Assembly (NCBI GenBank): GCA_026417375.1
Contig: JAOADJ010000036.1
Span: 1-64,000, forward strand
Source: Melioribacteraceae bacterium
Lineage (GTDB): Bacteria > Bacteroidota > Ignavibacteria > Ignavibacteriales > Melioribacteraceae
Direction of reading: 5' to 3'
DNA length: 64,000 nucleotides
The position numbers were made by a program, and so were the translations under genes. Under the pieces are notes generated by a model that was not told the origin of the DNA, made no database searches, and was given only the letters and a program-made list of their open reading frames with translations. This document shows, one piece after another, positions 28,609 to 37,426 of this stretch; within the stretch, counting starts at the first letter, position 1; each line of letters starts with the position of its first letter.

Positions 28609-28890
28609 ATGGAACATAGTAAAAAACATCCCGGATATAATACATACATTTTAGTTTGGCTTGCATTATTAATGTTTACTTCAATTACAGTTACTATTGC
28701 CGGTATTGATTTAGGTAAATATACATTATTGATAGCTATGTTTATTGCTGCAATCAAAAGTGCATTAGTAATAAATATTTTCATGCATATAAAATTTGAA
28801 GAGAAAATTTTTAAAGTATTTCTTCTTTTAAGTGGAATGACTCTTCTAATTATTTTTGTTTTAACATTTTCAGATTTTCTATTTAGATAA
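28609..28890 (+). CDS. Cytochrome c oxidase subunit IV
   Basis: A 93-residue protein with three hydrophobic helices, matching the short prokaryotic subunit IV family (COX4_pro/CyoD-like). The start HPGYNTYILVWLALLMFT, the AAIKSALVINIFMHI block near 46 and the C-terminal helix are typical. It assists oxidase assembly. It lies between subunits III and II. Confidence 0.88.
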   Translation: MEHSKKHPGYNTYILVWLALLMFTSITVTIAGIDLGKYTLLIAMFIAAIKSALVINIFMHIKFEEKIFKVFLLLSGMTLLIIFVLTFSDFLFR

Positions 28891-28901
28891 GGATTTTATA
28901 A

Positions 28902-29504
28902 ATGTCACAAGCACCAACCGTACATGTAGAATCTGTTGATTTTGTAATGTTATATATTGTAGGAATTTCAGTAATTCTTTTATTGGGAATTACTGCAACA
29001 ATGATTTATTTTGTTTTTAAGTATAATCGCAAAAAAGGGCATCAACCAGTAGATATAGAACATAATACAGCTTTAGAAGTTACATGGATTGTTATACCGA
29101 CAATTTTAGTTTTATCAATGTTCTATTTTGGATATACAAGTTTTAGAGAAATTAGAAATATTCCGGAAAATTCATTTAAAGTAGAAGTTACAGCAAGAAT
29201 GTGGAAATTTTCATTTAAATATGAAAATGGAAAACAAACTGATACTTTATATGTTCCATTAAATACTCCTGTTAAATTAGAGATGCATTCTCAAGATGTT
29301 AATCACGCGTTTTATATACCAGCTTTTAGAATTAAAGAAGATATAATTAATGGTAAAACTACATATCTTGGATTTACAGCGAAAGAAATAGGCGATTATG
29401 ATATTGCATGTGCAGAATATTGTGGGTTAAATCATTCTGCAATGTATAGCATGGTTAAAGTTATTCCTAAAGATAAATTTGATCAATGGTACAATAAGAA
29501 GTAA
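28902..29504 (+). CDS. ctaC: Cytochrome c oxidase subunit II (CuA), no fused cytochrome c
   Basis: A 200-residue protein with two membrane helices (about 15-40 and 61-80) and a cupredoxin domain. The CuA ligands are complete: H135 in VNHAFYIP, C170, C174 and H178 in CAEYCGLNHSAM, and M181. The protein ends shortly after the CuA loop, so it lacks the cytochrome c tail of caa3 enzymes. Electrons must come from a separate carrier or directly from alternative complex III. No signal peptide beyond the first helix is evident. Subunit II coming after III and IV is an unusual order for oxidase operons generally. Confidence 0.94.
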   Translation: MSQAPTVHVESVDFVMLYIVGISVILLLGITATMIYFVFKYNRKKGHQPVDIEHNTALEVTWIVIPTILVLSMFYFGYTSFREIRNIPENSFKVEVTARMWKFSFKYENGKQTDTLYVPLNTPVKLEMHSQDVNHAFYIPAFRIKEDIINGKTTYLGFTAKEIGDYDIACAEYCGLNHSAMYSMVKVIPKDKFDQWYNKK

Positions 29505-30397
29505 TGAAAAGTATTTTTGAATATATAATTAATAAAATTTCGCTAATTCCAGAACTAGGAAAGTTTAGAATTACATTTTTTGTTGCATTATCAAGTTCAG
29601 TTGGGTATATATTGCATAAAAGTACAATTGATTTCGAATTGATTTTGCCTGTCTTGGGTGTTTTTTTATTAGCATCAGGTTCTTCAGCAATTAATCATTT
29701 TCAGGAAAGAAAATTTGATGCTTTAATGGAACGAACAAAAAACCGACCTATACCATCAAATCGTATTGACCCTTTATCAGTATTGTTAATTGGTGTAAAT
29801 CTTTTATTAATAGGTTCTGTTGTTTTATACTTAAGTTCAAATGAAACTGCATTATATTTAGGTTGGTTTGCTGCTGTTTGGTATAATTTGTTATATACAC
29901 CCTTAAAAAGAAAATTTGCTTTAGCTGTTATTCCCGGAGCGTTAATTGGTGCAATACCACCTGTAATTGGTTGGGTTTCAAGCGGTGGATATTTATTTGA
30001 TACAAAAATTTTAATGGTTGCTTTTTTCTTTTTTATCTGGCAAATACCTCATTTTTGGCTTTTAGTTGTTATTCATTCTAACGATTATGAAAAAGCAGGA
30101 TTCCCTTCTATTTCTAAAATTTATAACTCATTACAAATAAGTAGAATTACTTTTGTTTGGATTGCTGCTTTGGTTGTTAGTTGTTTTTTAATTCCTTTAT
30201 TTGATACTTCTTTCAGACCAATAACTTTCATTTTACTTTTTTTAATTGGATTATGGTTGTTATTTAGTACAAAAAATATTTTAACAAACTATGTTGAAAA
30301 ATTAATTTTTAGAAAAGCTTTTTTGAAGATTAACTTTTATGTTCTAATTGTTATAATAATTATTTCAATTGATAAATTAATAATCAAAGTTTTTTAA
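29504..30397 (+). CDS. ctaB: Protoheme IX farnesyltransferase (heme o synthase)
   Basis: A 297-residue UbiA-family prenyltransferase with about eight helices. It attaches the farnesyl group to heme b to make heme o, the precursor of heme a for the oxidase. The first aspartate-rich motif is NHFQERKFDALMERTKNRPI near 64; the second loop with PLKRK and the IPHFWLLVVIHSNDYEKAG block near 186 is also present. Heme a synthase (ctaA) is not in the window. One-base overlaps on both sides place it firmly in the operon. Confidence 0.94.
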   Translation: MKSIFEYIINKISLIPELGKFRITFFVALSSSVGYILHKSTIDFELILPVLGVFLLASGSSAINHFQERKFDALMERTKNRPIPSNRIDPLSVLLIGVNLLLIGSVVLYLSSNETALYLGWFAAVWYNLLYTPLKRKFALAVIPGALIGAIPPVIGWVSSGGYLFDTKILMVAFFFFIWQIPHFWLLVVIHSNDYEKAGFPSISKIYNSLQISRITFVWIAALVVSCFLIPLFDTSFRPITFILLFLIGLWLLFSTKNILTNYVEKLIFRKAFLKINFYVLIVIIIISIDKLIIKVF

Positions 30398-31758
30398 TGG
30401 TGTTCAATATGGAAATTTTAGATAAAATAGTTTTACATCAATCTGCTCATCATATGGAATTAATAAAATATTTATTAGTTCTTACTCACTTTTTATTTAT
30501 TGGTTATGCTGGATTACTTTTAGGTTCATTGATATTATCAATTTATTTCAGGAATAGATTTAATAAAACAAATGAAAAAAAATATTATTTAGCTGTAAAA
30601 AAAATAATTGATTTGGCGACTTTTAATAAAGGTGCTTCGTTTACATTTGCTATAGTTCCATTATTGAGTGCCATGTTCGGATATTCTCAACTTCTACACC
30701 TTACAAATATTAACATTGCGTTGTATTTATTCTGGTCTGCAATATTCTTATTTATATCATTAATATTTATTTATTCTTTTAAGTATTCAATTCATTTAAG
30801 AGATATATTTCAATTTGCTGACCAATCTAATATAGAATCAGATGATGTTAAAACAGAAATTCAACATTATAAATCCAGTACTAATATTTTATACCTTAAA
30901 TCAGGAAAGTATGGTTTATTTTTGCTCTTAGTTGCTATTTATTTTTATTCAGTTGCTTCACAATTAGCTGTTGATTTAAATAATTGGAATAATAACAGAA
31001 GTTTTTTTGTCGAATTATTTTCAATTAATTCTATAACATATTTTTTACAATTCATAATTATTTCATTAATTATTACTTCTTTAATTATTCTTTATAAATA
31101 TTTTAGAGTTAATTCCGAAGAATTGATTAATGATGAAGAATTAAAATCTTTTCTAAAAAACTTTTCATTAAAAATTCTTTTATCATTTAGTTTAATTTAT
31201 CCATTATTAATTTTATTAAATAGTTTTTCAAAGCCTGTCTTATCTCTTTCATTTAATTTTTTTGGATTAATAGTTGTTGTTTTCATATTGGTATTGTTCA
31301 TAGTTAGTTTAACTTATGTAATGTTAAAAGAAGATAGTTTGAAATATGTTACGTCGATAGTTTTTATTTTTTTCATCACATTATTTCTCAATGTAGTAAA
31401 AGAACAAAGTGTTTTTGATACATCTACAAAATCACATTTTGCTTTTTTATCTAATGAATATATTAATTATGAAAAGAATCTGATTGAATCAGCTGGATTA
31501 TTAAAAGTTACAGTTAATGGCGCAGATATTTACAATGGAAAATGTATTGCTTGCCATCAGTTTGACAGAAAACTTGTCGGACCAGCACACAATGATGTTT
31601 TACCCAAATATGAAGGTAAAAAAGCTGAGCTTGTAAAATTTATTCTTAATCCAGTTAAAGTAAATCCTGAATATCCTGCAATGCCAAATCAAGGATTAAA
31701 ACCTAGTGAAGCCGAAGCTGTTGCAGATTATTTATTAGCAAATTATAAAAAGAAATAA
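30397..31758 (+). CDS. Eight-helix membrane protein with C-terminal cytochrome c domain
   Basis: A 453-residue protein. About eight hydrophobic helices occupy residues 24-350, and a monoheme cytochrome c domain follows from about 365, with CIACH and a likely Met ligand in EYPAMPNQGL. The first helix contains LTHFLFIGYAGLLLGS, which loosely resembles the heme-binding first helix of cytochrome bd subunit I, and helix 2 also contains His. The membrane part may therefore hold heme b, but this is a weak inference. It is the last gene of the respiratory operon. Starts at 30397 and at the ATG 30409 are both possible. I do not recognise a named family. Confidence 0.7.
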   Translation: MVFNMEILDKIVLHQSAHHMELIKYLLVLTHFLFIGYAGLLLGSLILSIYFRNRFNKTNEKKYYLAVKKIIDLATFNKGASFTFAIVPLLSAMFGYSQLLHLTNINIALYLFWSAIFLFISLIFIYSFKYSIHLRDIFQFADQSNIESDDVKTEIQHYKSSTNILYLKSGKYGLFLLLVAIYFYSVASQLAVDLNNWNNNRSFFVELFSINSITYFLQFIIISLIITSLIILYKYFRVNSEELINDEELKSFLKNFSLKILLSFSLIYPLLILLNSFSKPVLSLSFNFFGLIVVVFILVLFIVSLTYVMLKEDSLKYVTSIVFIFFITLFLNVVKEQSVFDTSTKSHFAFLSNEYINYEKNLIESAGLLKVTVNGADIYNGKCIACHQFDRKLVGPAHNDVLPKYEGKKAELVKFILNPVKVNPEYPAMPNQGLKPSEAEAVADYLLANYKKK

Positions 31759-31762
31759 TTTT

Positions 31763-31791
31763 TTTGCTGTAAGAATAGTTTTTTATTTTTG
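31763..31791 (+). promoter_or_regulatory. Candidate promoter upstream of prmC
   Basis: TTTG at 31763-31766 and TATTTTTG at 31784-31791. The second box is exact, but the 17-base spacer is two or three bases shorter than usual. It lies in the 55-base gap after the respiratory operon, 22 bases before the prmC start. Confidence 0.35.
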
Positions 31792-31813
31792 CCATTAATT
31801 TTTTTGGAAAATA

Positions 31814-32662
31814 ATGTTAACTGTTCTCGAAGCAATAAATCTTTCAACTTCATATCTTGAAAAAAAAAATATTGAATCACCAAGATTAAATGCCGAATTA
31901 TTACTTGCCAATATTTTAACCTGTAAGCGAATTGATTTGTATCTTTCATTTGATAGACCTCTTAAAGAAAATGAAATTATAAAATACAGAGATTTTATTC
32001 GCAGAAGAGGGAACAATGAACCGTTACAATATATTTTAGGTAAGGTTGAATTTTATAACTTAGAATTCATGGTTAATAATTCTGTTTTAATTCCAAGACC
32101 TGAAACAGAAATATTAGTTGAAGAAATAATTTCAGTAAATAAATCGAAATCAAATTTAAAAATTTTAGATATTGGAACCGGTTCAGGAATAATTCCAATT
32201 TGTTTAGCAAAAAATTTAACAAATCCAATTTTAACCGCAATTGATATTTCTGTTGAAGCAATTGAAGTTGCAAAACAAAATGCAATTAACAATCATGTAG
32301 ATGAAAAAATTAGCTTCATTAATGAAGATATAAATAAATTTAATATCGAAAATGATTCATTTGATATTATTGTTTCAAATCCACCTTATATTTCAGTTAA
32401 TGAATATCAAACATTACAAAATGAAGTTAAAAATTATGAACCCAAAATTGCTTTGACAGATAATAATGATGGAGTAACTTTTTATAAATTAATAATTGAT
32501 AAATCTATTAAATGGTTAAAACCAAATGGTTATCTTTTTTTTGAATTAGGTTATAATCAAAGAAAAGTTGTGGAATTTTTAATGAATGAAAATTTTAATC
32601 AAATAAAAATTGTAAAGGATTTTCAAAATATTGACAGAGTAATTTATGGAGTTAAAAAATGA
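31814..32662 (+). CDS. prmC: Peptide chain release factor N5-glutamine methyltransferase
   Basis: A 282-residue SAM-dependent methyltransferase that modifies the glutamine of the GGQ motif in release factors RF1 and RF2. The SAM-binding block ILDIGTGSGIIPICLA is near 117 and the substrate-amide motif is SNPPYIS near 191. An N-terminal helical domain (to about 80) ending RRGNNEPLQYILGKVEFYN is the standard release-factor docking part. The stop overlaps the dtd start by four bases. Confidence 0.95.
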   Translation: MLTVLEAINLSTSYLEKKNIESPRLNAELLLANILTCKRIDLYLSFDRPLKENEIIKYRDFIRRRGNNEPLQYILGKVEFYNLEFMVNNSVLIPRPETEILVEEIISVNKSKSNLKILDIGTGSGIIPICLAKNLTNPILTAIDISVEAIEVAKQNAINNHVDEKISFINEDINKFNIENDSFDIIVSNPPYISVNEYQTLQNEVKNYEPKIALTDNNDGVTFYKLIIDKSIKWLKPNGYLFFELGYNQRKVVEFLMNENFNQIKIVKDFQNIDRVIYGVKK

Positions 32663-33111
32663 GGGCTGTAATTCAAAGAGTGAGTTATGGAAGTGTAAAG
32701 ATTTTAGATGAAAATTATTTCGAAGAAATAAAAAATGGAATGGTAATTTTACTAGGAATTAGAAATGATGATACAGAAAAGGATTCTATTTATTTAGCTG
32801 ATAAATGTTCATATATTAGAATTTTCGAAGATGAAAATAAAAAAATGAATTTATCTCTTTCTGAAACAAATGGAGAAGTTTTAATAATATCGCAATTTAC
32901 TTTGTATGGCGATGCAAGAAAAGGATATAGACCAAGTTTTACTGAAGCCGCAAAACCTGATATAGCAATTCCACTTTATGAAAAATTTATTTCAAAAATG
33001 AAACAAAATATTGGAGATGATAAAGTTAAAACAGGTATTTTTGGTGCAATGATGAAAGTAGAAATTCATAATGATGGTCCGGTTACAATAATTATTGATT
33101 CAAAGAATTGA
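32659..33111 (+). CDS. dtd: D-aminoacyl-tRNA deacylase
   Basis: A 150-residue protein that releases D-amino acids (and glycine from tRNA-Ala) from mischarged tRNAs. It starts MRAVIQRVSYGSVKI, carries the SQFTLYGDARKGYRPSF block near 77 (SQxTL motif with active-site Thr) and ends with VEIHNDGPVTIIID, the NxGPVT motif with the cross-subunit Gly-Pro pair. The length is usual. It follows prmC with a four-base overlap, so the two translation-quality genes are coupled. Confidence 0.95.
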   Translation: MRAVIQRVSYGSVKILDENYFEEIKNGMVILLGIRNDDTEKDSIYLADKCSYIRIFEDENKKMNLSLSETNGEVLIISQFTLYGDARKGYRPSFTEAAKPDIAIPLYEKFISKMKQNIGDDKVKTGIFGAMMKVEIHNDGPVTIIIDSKN

Positions 33112-33118
33112 GTTAAAC

Positions 33119-34021
33119 TTGAAACCATTTTTAATGATTTTTATTGACGGTGTAGGAATTGGTAAAGAAGATAAAATCAATAACCCATTTTTTAGATTCA
33201 ATTTCAAAACATTCAAAAATATTTTTGGCGATATTCCAACCATTGATCAACCATATCTCAAAAATAATAATAGTTTTGTTTTTCCAATTGATGCACAAAT
33301 GGGAATTCCAGATATACCATTGAGTGGGACAGGTCAAACTTCAATTTTTTGCGGAATAAATGCATCAGAGTTTATTGGTAAACATTTCGGTCCTTATCCG
33401 TATTCAACTTTAATTCCAGTCATTAAAAAACAAAACATTTTTTATGAATTAAAAAAGAAAAGAAAAAAAGTTGAATTCGTAAATGCATATCCAAAAATAT
33501 TTTTTGACTATGTTAATTCTGGAAAGCAAAGATTGAGTGTAACAACTTTGAGTTGTTTATTAAGTAATGTTCCTTTGCATAATATATCTGACTTACATAA
33601 AGCTAAAGCATTAAGCGCCGAAATTGATAATGAAAGACTTAAATCAAAACTTGGATACAATTTAAAAATTTTGAAACCATCTACAGCAGCTAATAGATTA
33701 ATTAGAATTGCTAAAAAAAATCATTTCACTTTGTTTGAAATATTTCATACAGATCATCTTGGACATGGAAGACATTCTGATAAACTGGAATATTTTTCAA
33801 ATGTGTTAGACGAATTTTTATTTAATGTAATTGGCAAGTTACCTGATAATATGAATCTTCTAATTTGCTCTGACCATGGTAATTATGAAGACTTGTCAAT
33901 TAAAATGCATACTTTAAATCCTGCTTTAGGTTTATCATCCGGGCCGGATGCTGAAACCTTATCAAAAAAAATTAAATCTCTCTTTGATATAAAAAAAGCA
34001 ATTATGGAGACTTTCAGTTGA
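33119..34021 (+). CDS. Alkaline-phosphatase-superfamily metalloenzyme (phosphoglycerate mutase / phosphopentomutase-like)
   Basis: About 300 residues of the metalloenzyme fold. The first metal-binding Asp is in MIFIDGVGIG, the putative nucleophile in LSGTGQTSIFCG, a DxxxH pair in HTDHLGHGRH and the DH pair in LICSDHGNYED, so the catalytic set looks complete. The substrate is unknown. The protein is smaller than true phosphoglycerate mutase and lacks its inserted domain. I take the TTG at 33119 (MKPFLMIFIDG) as the start, which avoids overlap with dtd; a TTG at 33095 would add eight residues. comEC follows with an overlapping TTG. Confidence 0.75.
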   Translation: MKPFLMIFIDGVGIGKEDKINNPFFRFNFKTFKNIFGDIPTIDQPYLKNNNSFVFPIDAQMGIPDIPLSGTGQTSIFCGINASEFIGKHFGPYPYSTLIPVIKKQNIFYELKKKRKKVEFVNAYPKIFFDYVNSGKQRLSVTTLSCLLSNVPLHNISDLHKAKALSAEIDNERLKSKLGYNLKILKPSTAANRLIRIAKKNHFTLFEIFHTDHLGHGRHSDKLEYFSNVLDEFLFNVIGKLPDNMNLLICSDHGNYEDLSIKMHTLNPALGLSSGPDAETLSKKIKSLFDIKKAIMETFS

Positions 34022-36402
34022 AAGATTTTCCTTTTATAAAATATTCAATTGCTTTCGCCTTGGGTATATTTATTCAGAATTTTATTAAAGTAGATTTATT
34101 AATATTATTTTTTATTCTTTCTTTATATCTAATTGTATTTTTCCTTTCAATCAAAAAAAAATACTCAAAAGAATTTAAAGAATTACTGATATTACTATTA
34201 GTATTTGTTATTGGTTGTATATCATTAATATTTTCATCTAAGAGCAAAATAAAATATCCTTTTAGTGATTTTAAAATGAAAAATGTTGAGGTAATTGGAG
34301 AAATAATTGATATTAGATTAATTAAAGAAAAAAAACTGTCATTAGAAATTAAAATAGATTCTTTATTAAACTTTCAACAAAATAAAATTAATAATCATAA
34401 AACATTATGTAATATTTATGAAAGCAAAACGGAGTTAAAAAATATTTACAATGAAATTGGAATTGGAAATAAAATTTTATTAAAAGGAACAATAATTCGA
34501 CCTCGAAATCAAAGAAATCCATTTGAATTTGATTATGAGAAATATTTAAATGAAAGTGGCATATCATTTATTACAAATGTTTATAATATAGAGAATATAA
34601 GAATTGTTGATAAAGGAACATCAATTTTTTGGAATTCTATATTTCAGGTTAGAAAAATTATTGATGAAAAAATAAATTTAATATATAATAAAACTTCATT
34701 TAATCTTTTACGTGGGCTGATTTTAGGAGATAGGGGAGAAATAGATGAACAGATAAATGAAGATTTTATTAATGTTGGCGTTGTTCATATTCTTGCTGTT
34801 TCGGGATTAAATGTTGGGTTTATTATAATAATCTTTATGTTTTTATTTAATCGTTTTGATTTATATCTAAAAACAGTTTTAACAATTATTGGTTTAATAT
34901 TCTACATGTTTTTAACTGGTATGGAGGCACCAGTTGTAAGAGCAACTATAATGGCTATAATAATATTAGTTTTGCCATTATTTGGTCGAGCATCTAATAG
35001 TATTAATTCACTGTCAGTCGCATCATTTTTAATCTTATTATTTAATCCAAAAGATTTATTCAATCCAAGTTTTCAATTATCATTTTCTGGAATTTTATCT
35101 TTGATAATAATTGCTCCATATTTTAATAATAAAATAAAATCAATTACCACCAAAAAATATTTACAAATATTGTTTTTATATTTGGCTACAACTTTAGCAG
35201 CACAAATCGGCACTTTACCATTTACAATAGCATATTTTAGTAAATTTTCAATACTATCATTCATTGGAAATTTAGTTGTAATTCCTTTAGTGGGATTTAT
35301 TGTTGGATTAGGAATAGCATCAGTTATAGTAACATCAATTTCAATTCAATTTGCTCAGTTTTATTCATCTTTCAACGAATTATTAATTTATTTAATGTTG
35401 AATTTTGTTCATGAATTAGGAACTTTAAAATTTTCATCAGTAAATGTAAAACCATTTTCTTTATATGATGGAATTTTATTTTTTCTTTGTTTAGGAATGA
35501 TTTTAAGTTATATAAAATATTTTAAGAGATATTCAACAAAAACAATTTTTGTAGTAACAACAATTTTAATTTTTTATGTATATGAAAAAATTGATAATAA
35601 AGAATTATTACCAGATAATGTTTTGTCAGTTATGGCAATAGATGTTGGGCAGGGTGATTCATTTTTGGTAAAATTTCCAAATAATACGTTTGCTTTAATA
35701 GATGCCGGTAATGCTGATAATAAATTTGATAATGGAGAAAAAATAATTATACCATTATTAAATAAATTAGGTATTGATAAAATAAATTATGCTTTTATTT
35801 CTCACATTGATTCTGACCATTTTATGGGATTATTATCTTTAATAAATGAAAATAGAATTGAAAAAATTTATAAACCAAAATTGATTGAAGATGAGAAAAA
35901 AGATTTTTTATTAGAAAAATTTATAAAATCAAAAAACACAGAAATAGTTTATTATAAAAATGAAAAAATCAAAATTGGTAATGTAAATTTGTATGTGTTA
36001 AATCATTCATTGATTGAAAAAAAAGCAAAATCAATAAATGATAAAAGTGGGTTATTTAAATTAGTTTACGGAAAAAACTCAATTTTATTTACTGGAGATT
36101 TAGGTTTAAAGATGGAAAAAATTTATGTCGATAAATACAATTCATTTCTTGAATCAGATGTTCTTAAAGTTGGTCATCATGGTAGCAAAACAAGTTCAGG
36201 TTTTGAATTCATTAAAAAGGTAAGACCAAAATATGCATTAATTAGTGCCGGTTTAGGAAACAAATTTAATCATCCGAATATTGATGTTATCAAAAAATTA
36301 AAATCTATAAAAGCTGAAATATTAAGAACTGATTTATCGGGAGCAATTTTGCTTCACTCTAATGGTAATAAAATTATCGTTCAGAACTGGAAAAATTTGT
36401 GA
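34018..36402 (+). CDS. comEC: ComEC/Rec2 family DNA-uptake channel protein
   Basis: A 794-residue protein with three recognisable parts: an N-terminal DUF4131 region with helices and a beta domain, the competence membrane domain with about ten helices (ILAVSGLNVGFIIII near 257), and a C-terminal metallo-beta-lactamase-like domain from about 540. The latter shows IDVGQGDSFLVKFP, the metal motif SHIDSDHFMG (HxDxDH) and LKVGHHGSKTSSG. It would carry single-stranded DNA across the inner membrane. It starts with TTG; GGAG at 34006-34009 is the ribosome-binding site. No other competence gene is adjacent, apart from the distant cinA. Confidence 0.93.
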   Translation: MKDFPFIKYSIAFALGIFIQNFIKVDLLILFFILSLYLIVFFLSIKKKYSKEFKELLILLLVFVIGCISLIFSSKSKIKYPFSDFKMKNVEVIGEIIDIRLIKEKKLSLEIKIDSLLNFQQNKINNHKTLCNIYESKTELKNIYNEIGIGNKILLKGTIIRPRNQRNPFEFDYEKYLNESGISFITNVYNIENIRIVDKGTSIFWNSIFQVRKIIDEKINLIYNKTSFNLLRGLILGDRGEIDEQINEDFINVGVVHILAVSGLNVGFIIIIFMFLFNRFDLYLKTVLTIIGLIFYMFLTGMEAPVVRATIMAIIILVLPLFGRASNSINSLSVASFLILLFNPKDLFNPSFQLSFSGILSLIIIAPYFNNKIKSITTKKYLQILFLYLATTLAAQIGTLPFTIAYFSKFSILSFIGNLVVIPLVGFIVGLGIASVIVTSISIQFAQFYSSFNELLIYLMLNFVHELGTLKFSSVNVKPFSLYDGILFFLCLGMILSYIKYFKRYSTKTIFVVTTILIFYVYEKIDNKELLPDNVLSVMAIDVGQGDSFLVKFPNNTFALIDAGNADNKFDNGEKIIIPLLNKLGIDKINYAFISHIDSDHFMGLLSLINENRIEKIYKPKLIEDEKKDFLLEKFIKSKNTEIVYYKNEKIKIGNVNLYVLNHSLIEKKAKSINDKSGLFKLVYGKNSILFTGDLGLKMEKIYVDKYNSFLESDVLKVGHHGSKTSSGFEFIKKVRPKYALISAGLGNKFNHPNIDVIKKLKSIKAEILRTDLSGAILLHSNGNKIIVQNWKNL

Positions 36403-36408
36403 TTATTT

Positions 36409-37416
36409 ATGATTAAAAAAAATGTAAACCTCAGACAATATAATACTTTTGGAATTAATGTTTTTGCTGATTCTTTTTTTGAATTGAATCAATTGGAAGA
36501 AATAAATTATTTAAAGGAAATATTAAAAAATTATGATAAAAAAATAATATTAGGTGGTGGTAGTAATTTATTATTTTGTAATAACTTTAATGGATTAGTA
36601 ATAAAAAATAATTTAAGTGGAATTGAAATTATCAATCGTAATGAAGGTAAAGTAATTGTATCCGCAGCAGCTGGTGAAAGCTGGGATAATTTGGTGACCT
36701 TTTGTGTTGAAAATAATTTTTATGGAATTGAGAATTTGACAGCAATACCTGGTACCGTTGGTGCTGCTCCGGTACAAAATATTGGAGCATATGGGGTTGA
36801 GTTAAAGGATGTTTTTTATTCACTTGAAGGTTTTTCATTTTCAAAGAATAGCTTTTTAACATTTAATATTTCTACCACAGAATTTGGTTATAGAACTAGT
36901 GTTTTTAAAAAATTGAAAAATGATTTCTTAATTACAAAAGTAAATTTGCAATTATCAAGAAATAAAAAATTTAATTTAGAATATAAATCTTTAAAGGATG
37001 CTTTAAGTCAATACAACATTTATGAAATAGATTTGAAACTTATTAATAAAATTATTAGAGAAATAAGAAATTCAAAATTACCTGATTATACAAGTCTTGG
37101 TAATGCAGGAAGTTTTTTCAAAAATCCGGAAATAGATGAAATTACTTTTAATAAACTATTTAGAGATTATCCTGATATAAGTTTTTTCAAAGTTGAAAAT
37201 AAATATAAAATATCCGCAGGTTGGTTAATTGAAAAATGCGGTTTCAAAGGAAAGAAAGATGGAAATGTTGGTTGTTATGAAAAGCAAGCTTTAGTTATTG
37301 TTAATTATGGAAATGCAACAGGTAATGAAATTTTAAATTTCTCAAATAAAATAAAAAATGCTGTTTATGAAAAATTTAATATTAATCTAGAACCGGAAGT
37401 CAACATTATTCAATAA
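36409..37416 (+). CDS. murB: UDP-N-acetylenolpyruvoylglucosamine reductase (type I)
   Basis: A 335-residue FAD enzyme that makes UDP-MurNAc. FAD-binding blocks are LGGGSNLLF near 46 and IPGTVGAAPVQNIGAYGVEL near 117. The catalytic Ser is in LGNAGSFFKNP near 232 and the late Glu in NLEPEVNII near 330. The Tyr-loop region seen in type I enzymes (YRTS near 161) is present, so this is the E. coli-like form with length to match. It starts six bases after comEC. Confidence 0.95.
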   Translation: MIKKNVNLRQYNTFGINVFADSFFELNQLEEINYLKEILKNYDKKIILGGGSNLLFCNNFNGLVIKNNLSGIEIINRNEGKVIVSAAAGESWDNLVTFCVENNFYGIENLTAIPGTVGAAPVQNIGAYGVELKDVFYSLEGFSFSKNSFLTFNISTTEFGYRTSVFKKLKNDFLITKVNLQLSRNKKFNLEYKSLKDALSQYNIYEIDLKLINKIIREIRNSKLPDYTSLGNAGSFFKNPEIDEITFNKLFRDYPDISFFKVENKYKISAGWLIEKCGFKGKKDGNVGCYEKQALVIVNYGNATGNEILNFSNKIKNAVYEKFNINLEPEVNIIQ

Positions 37417-37426
37417 TGAGGTTATA

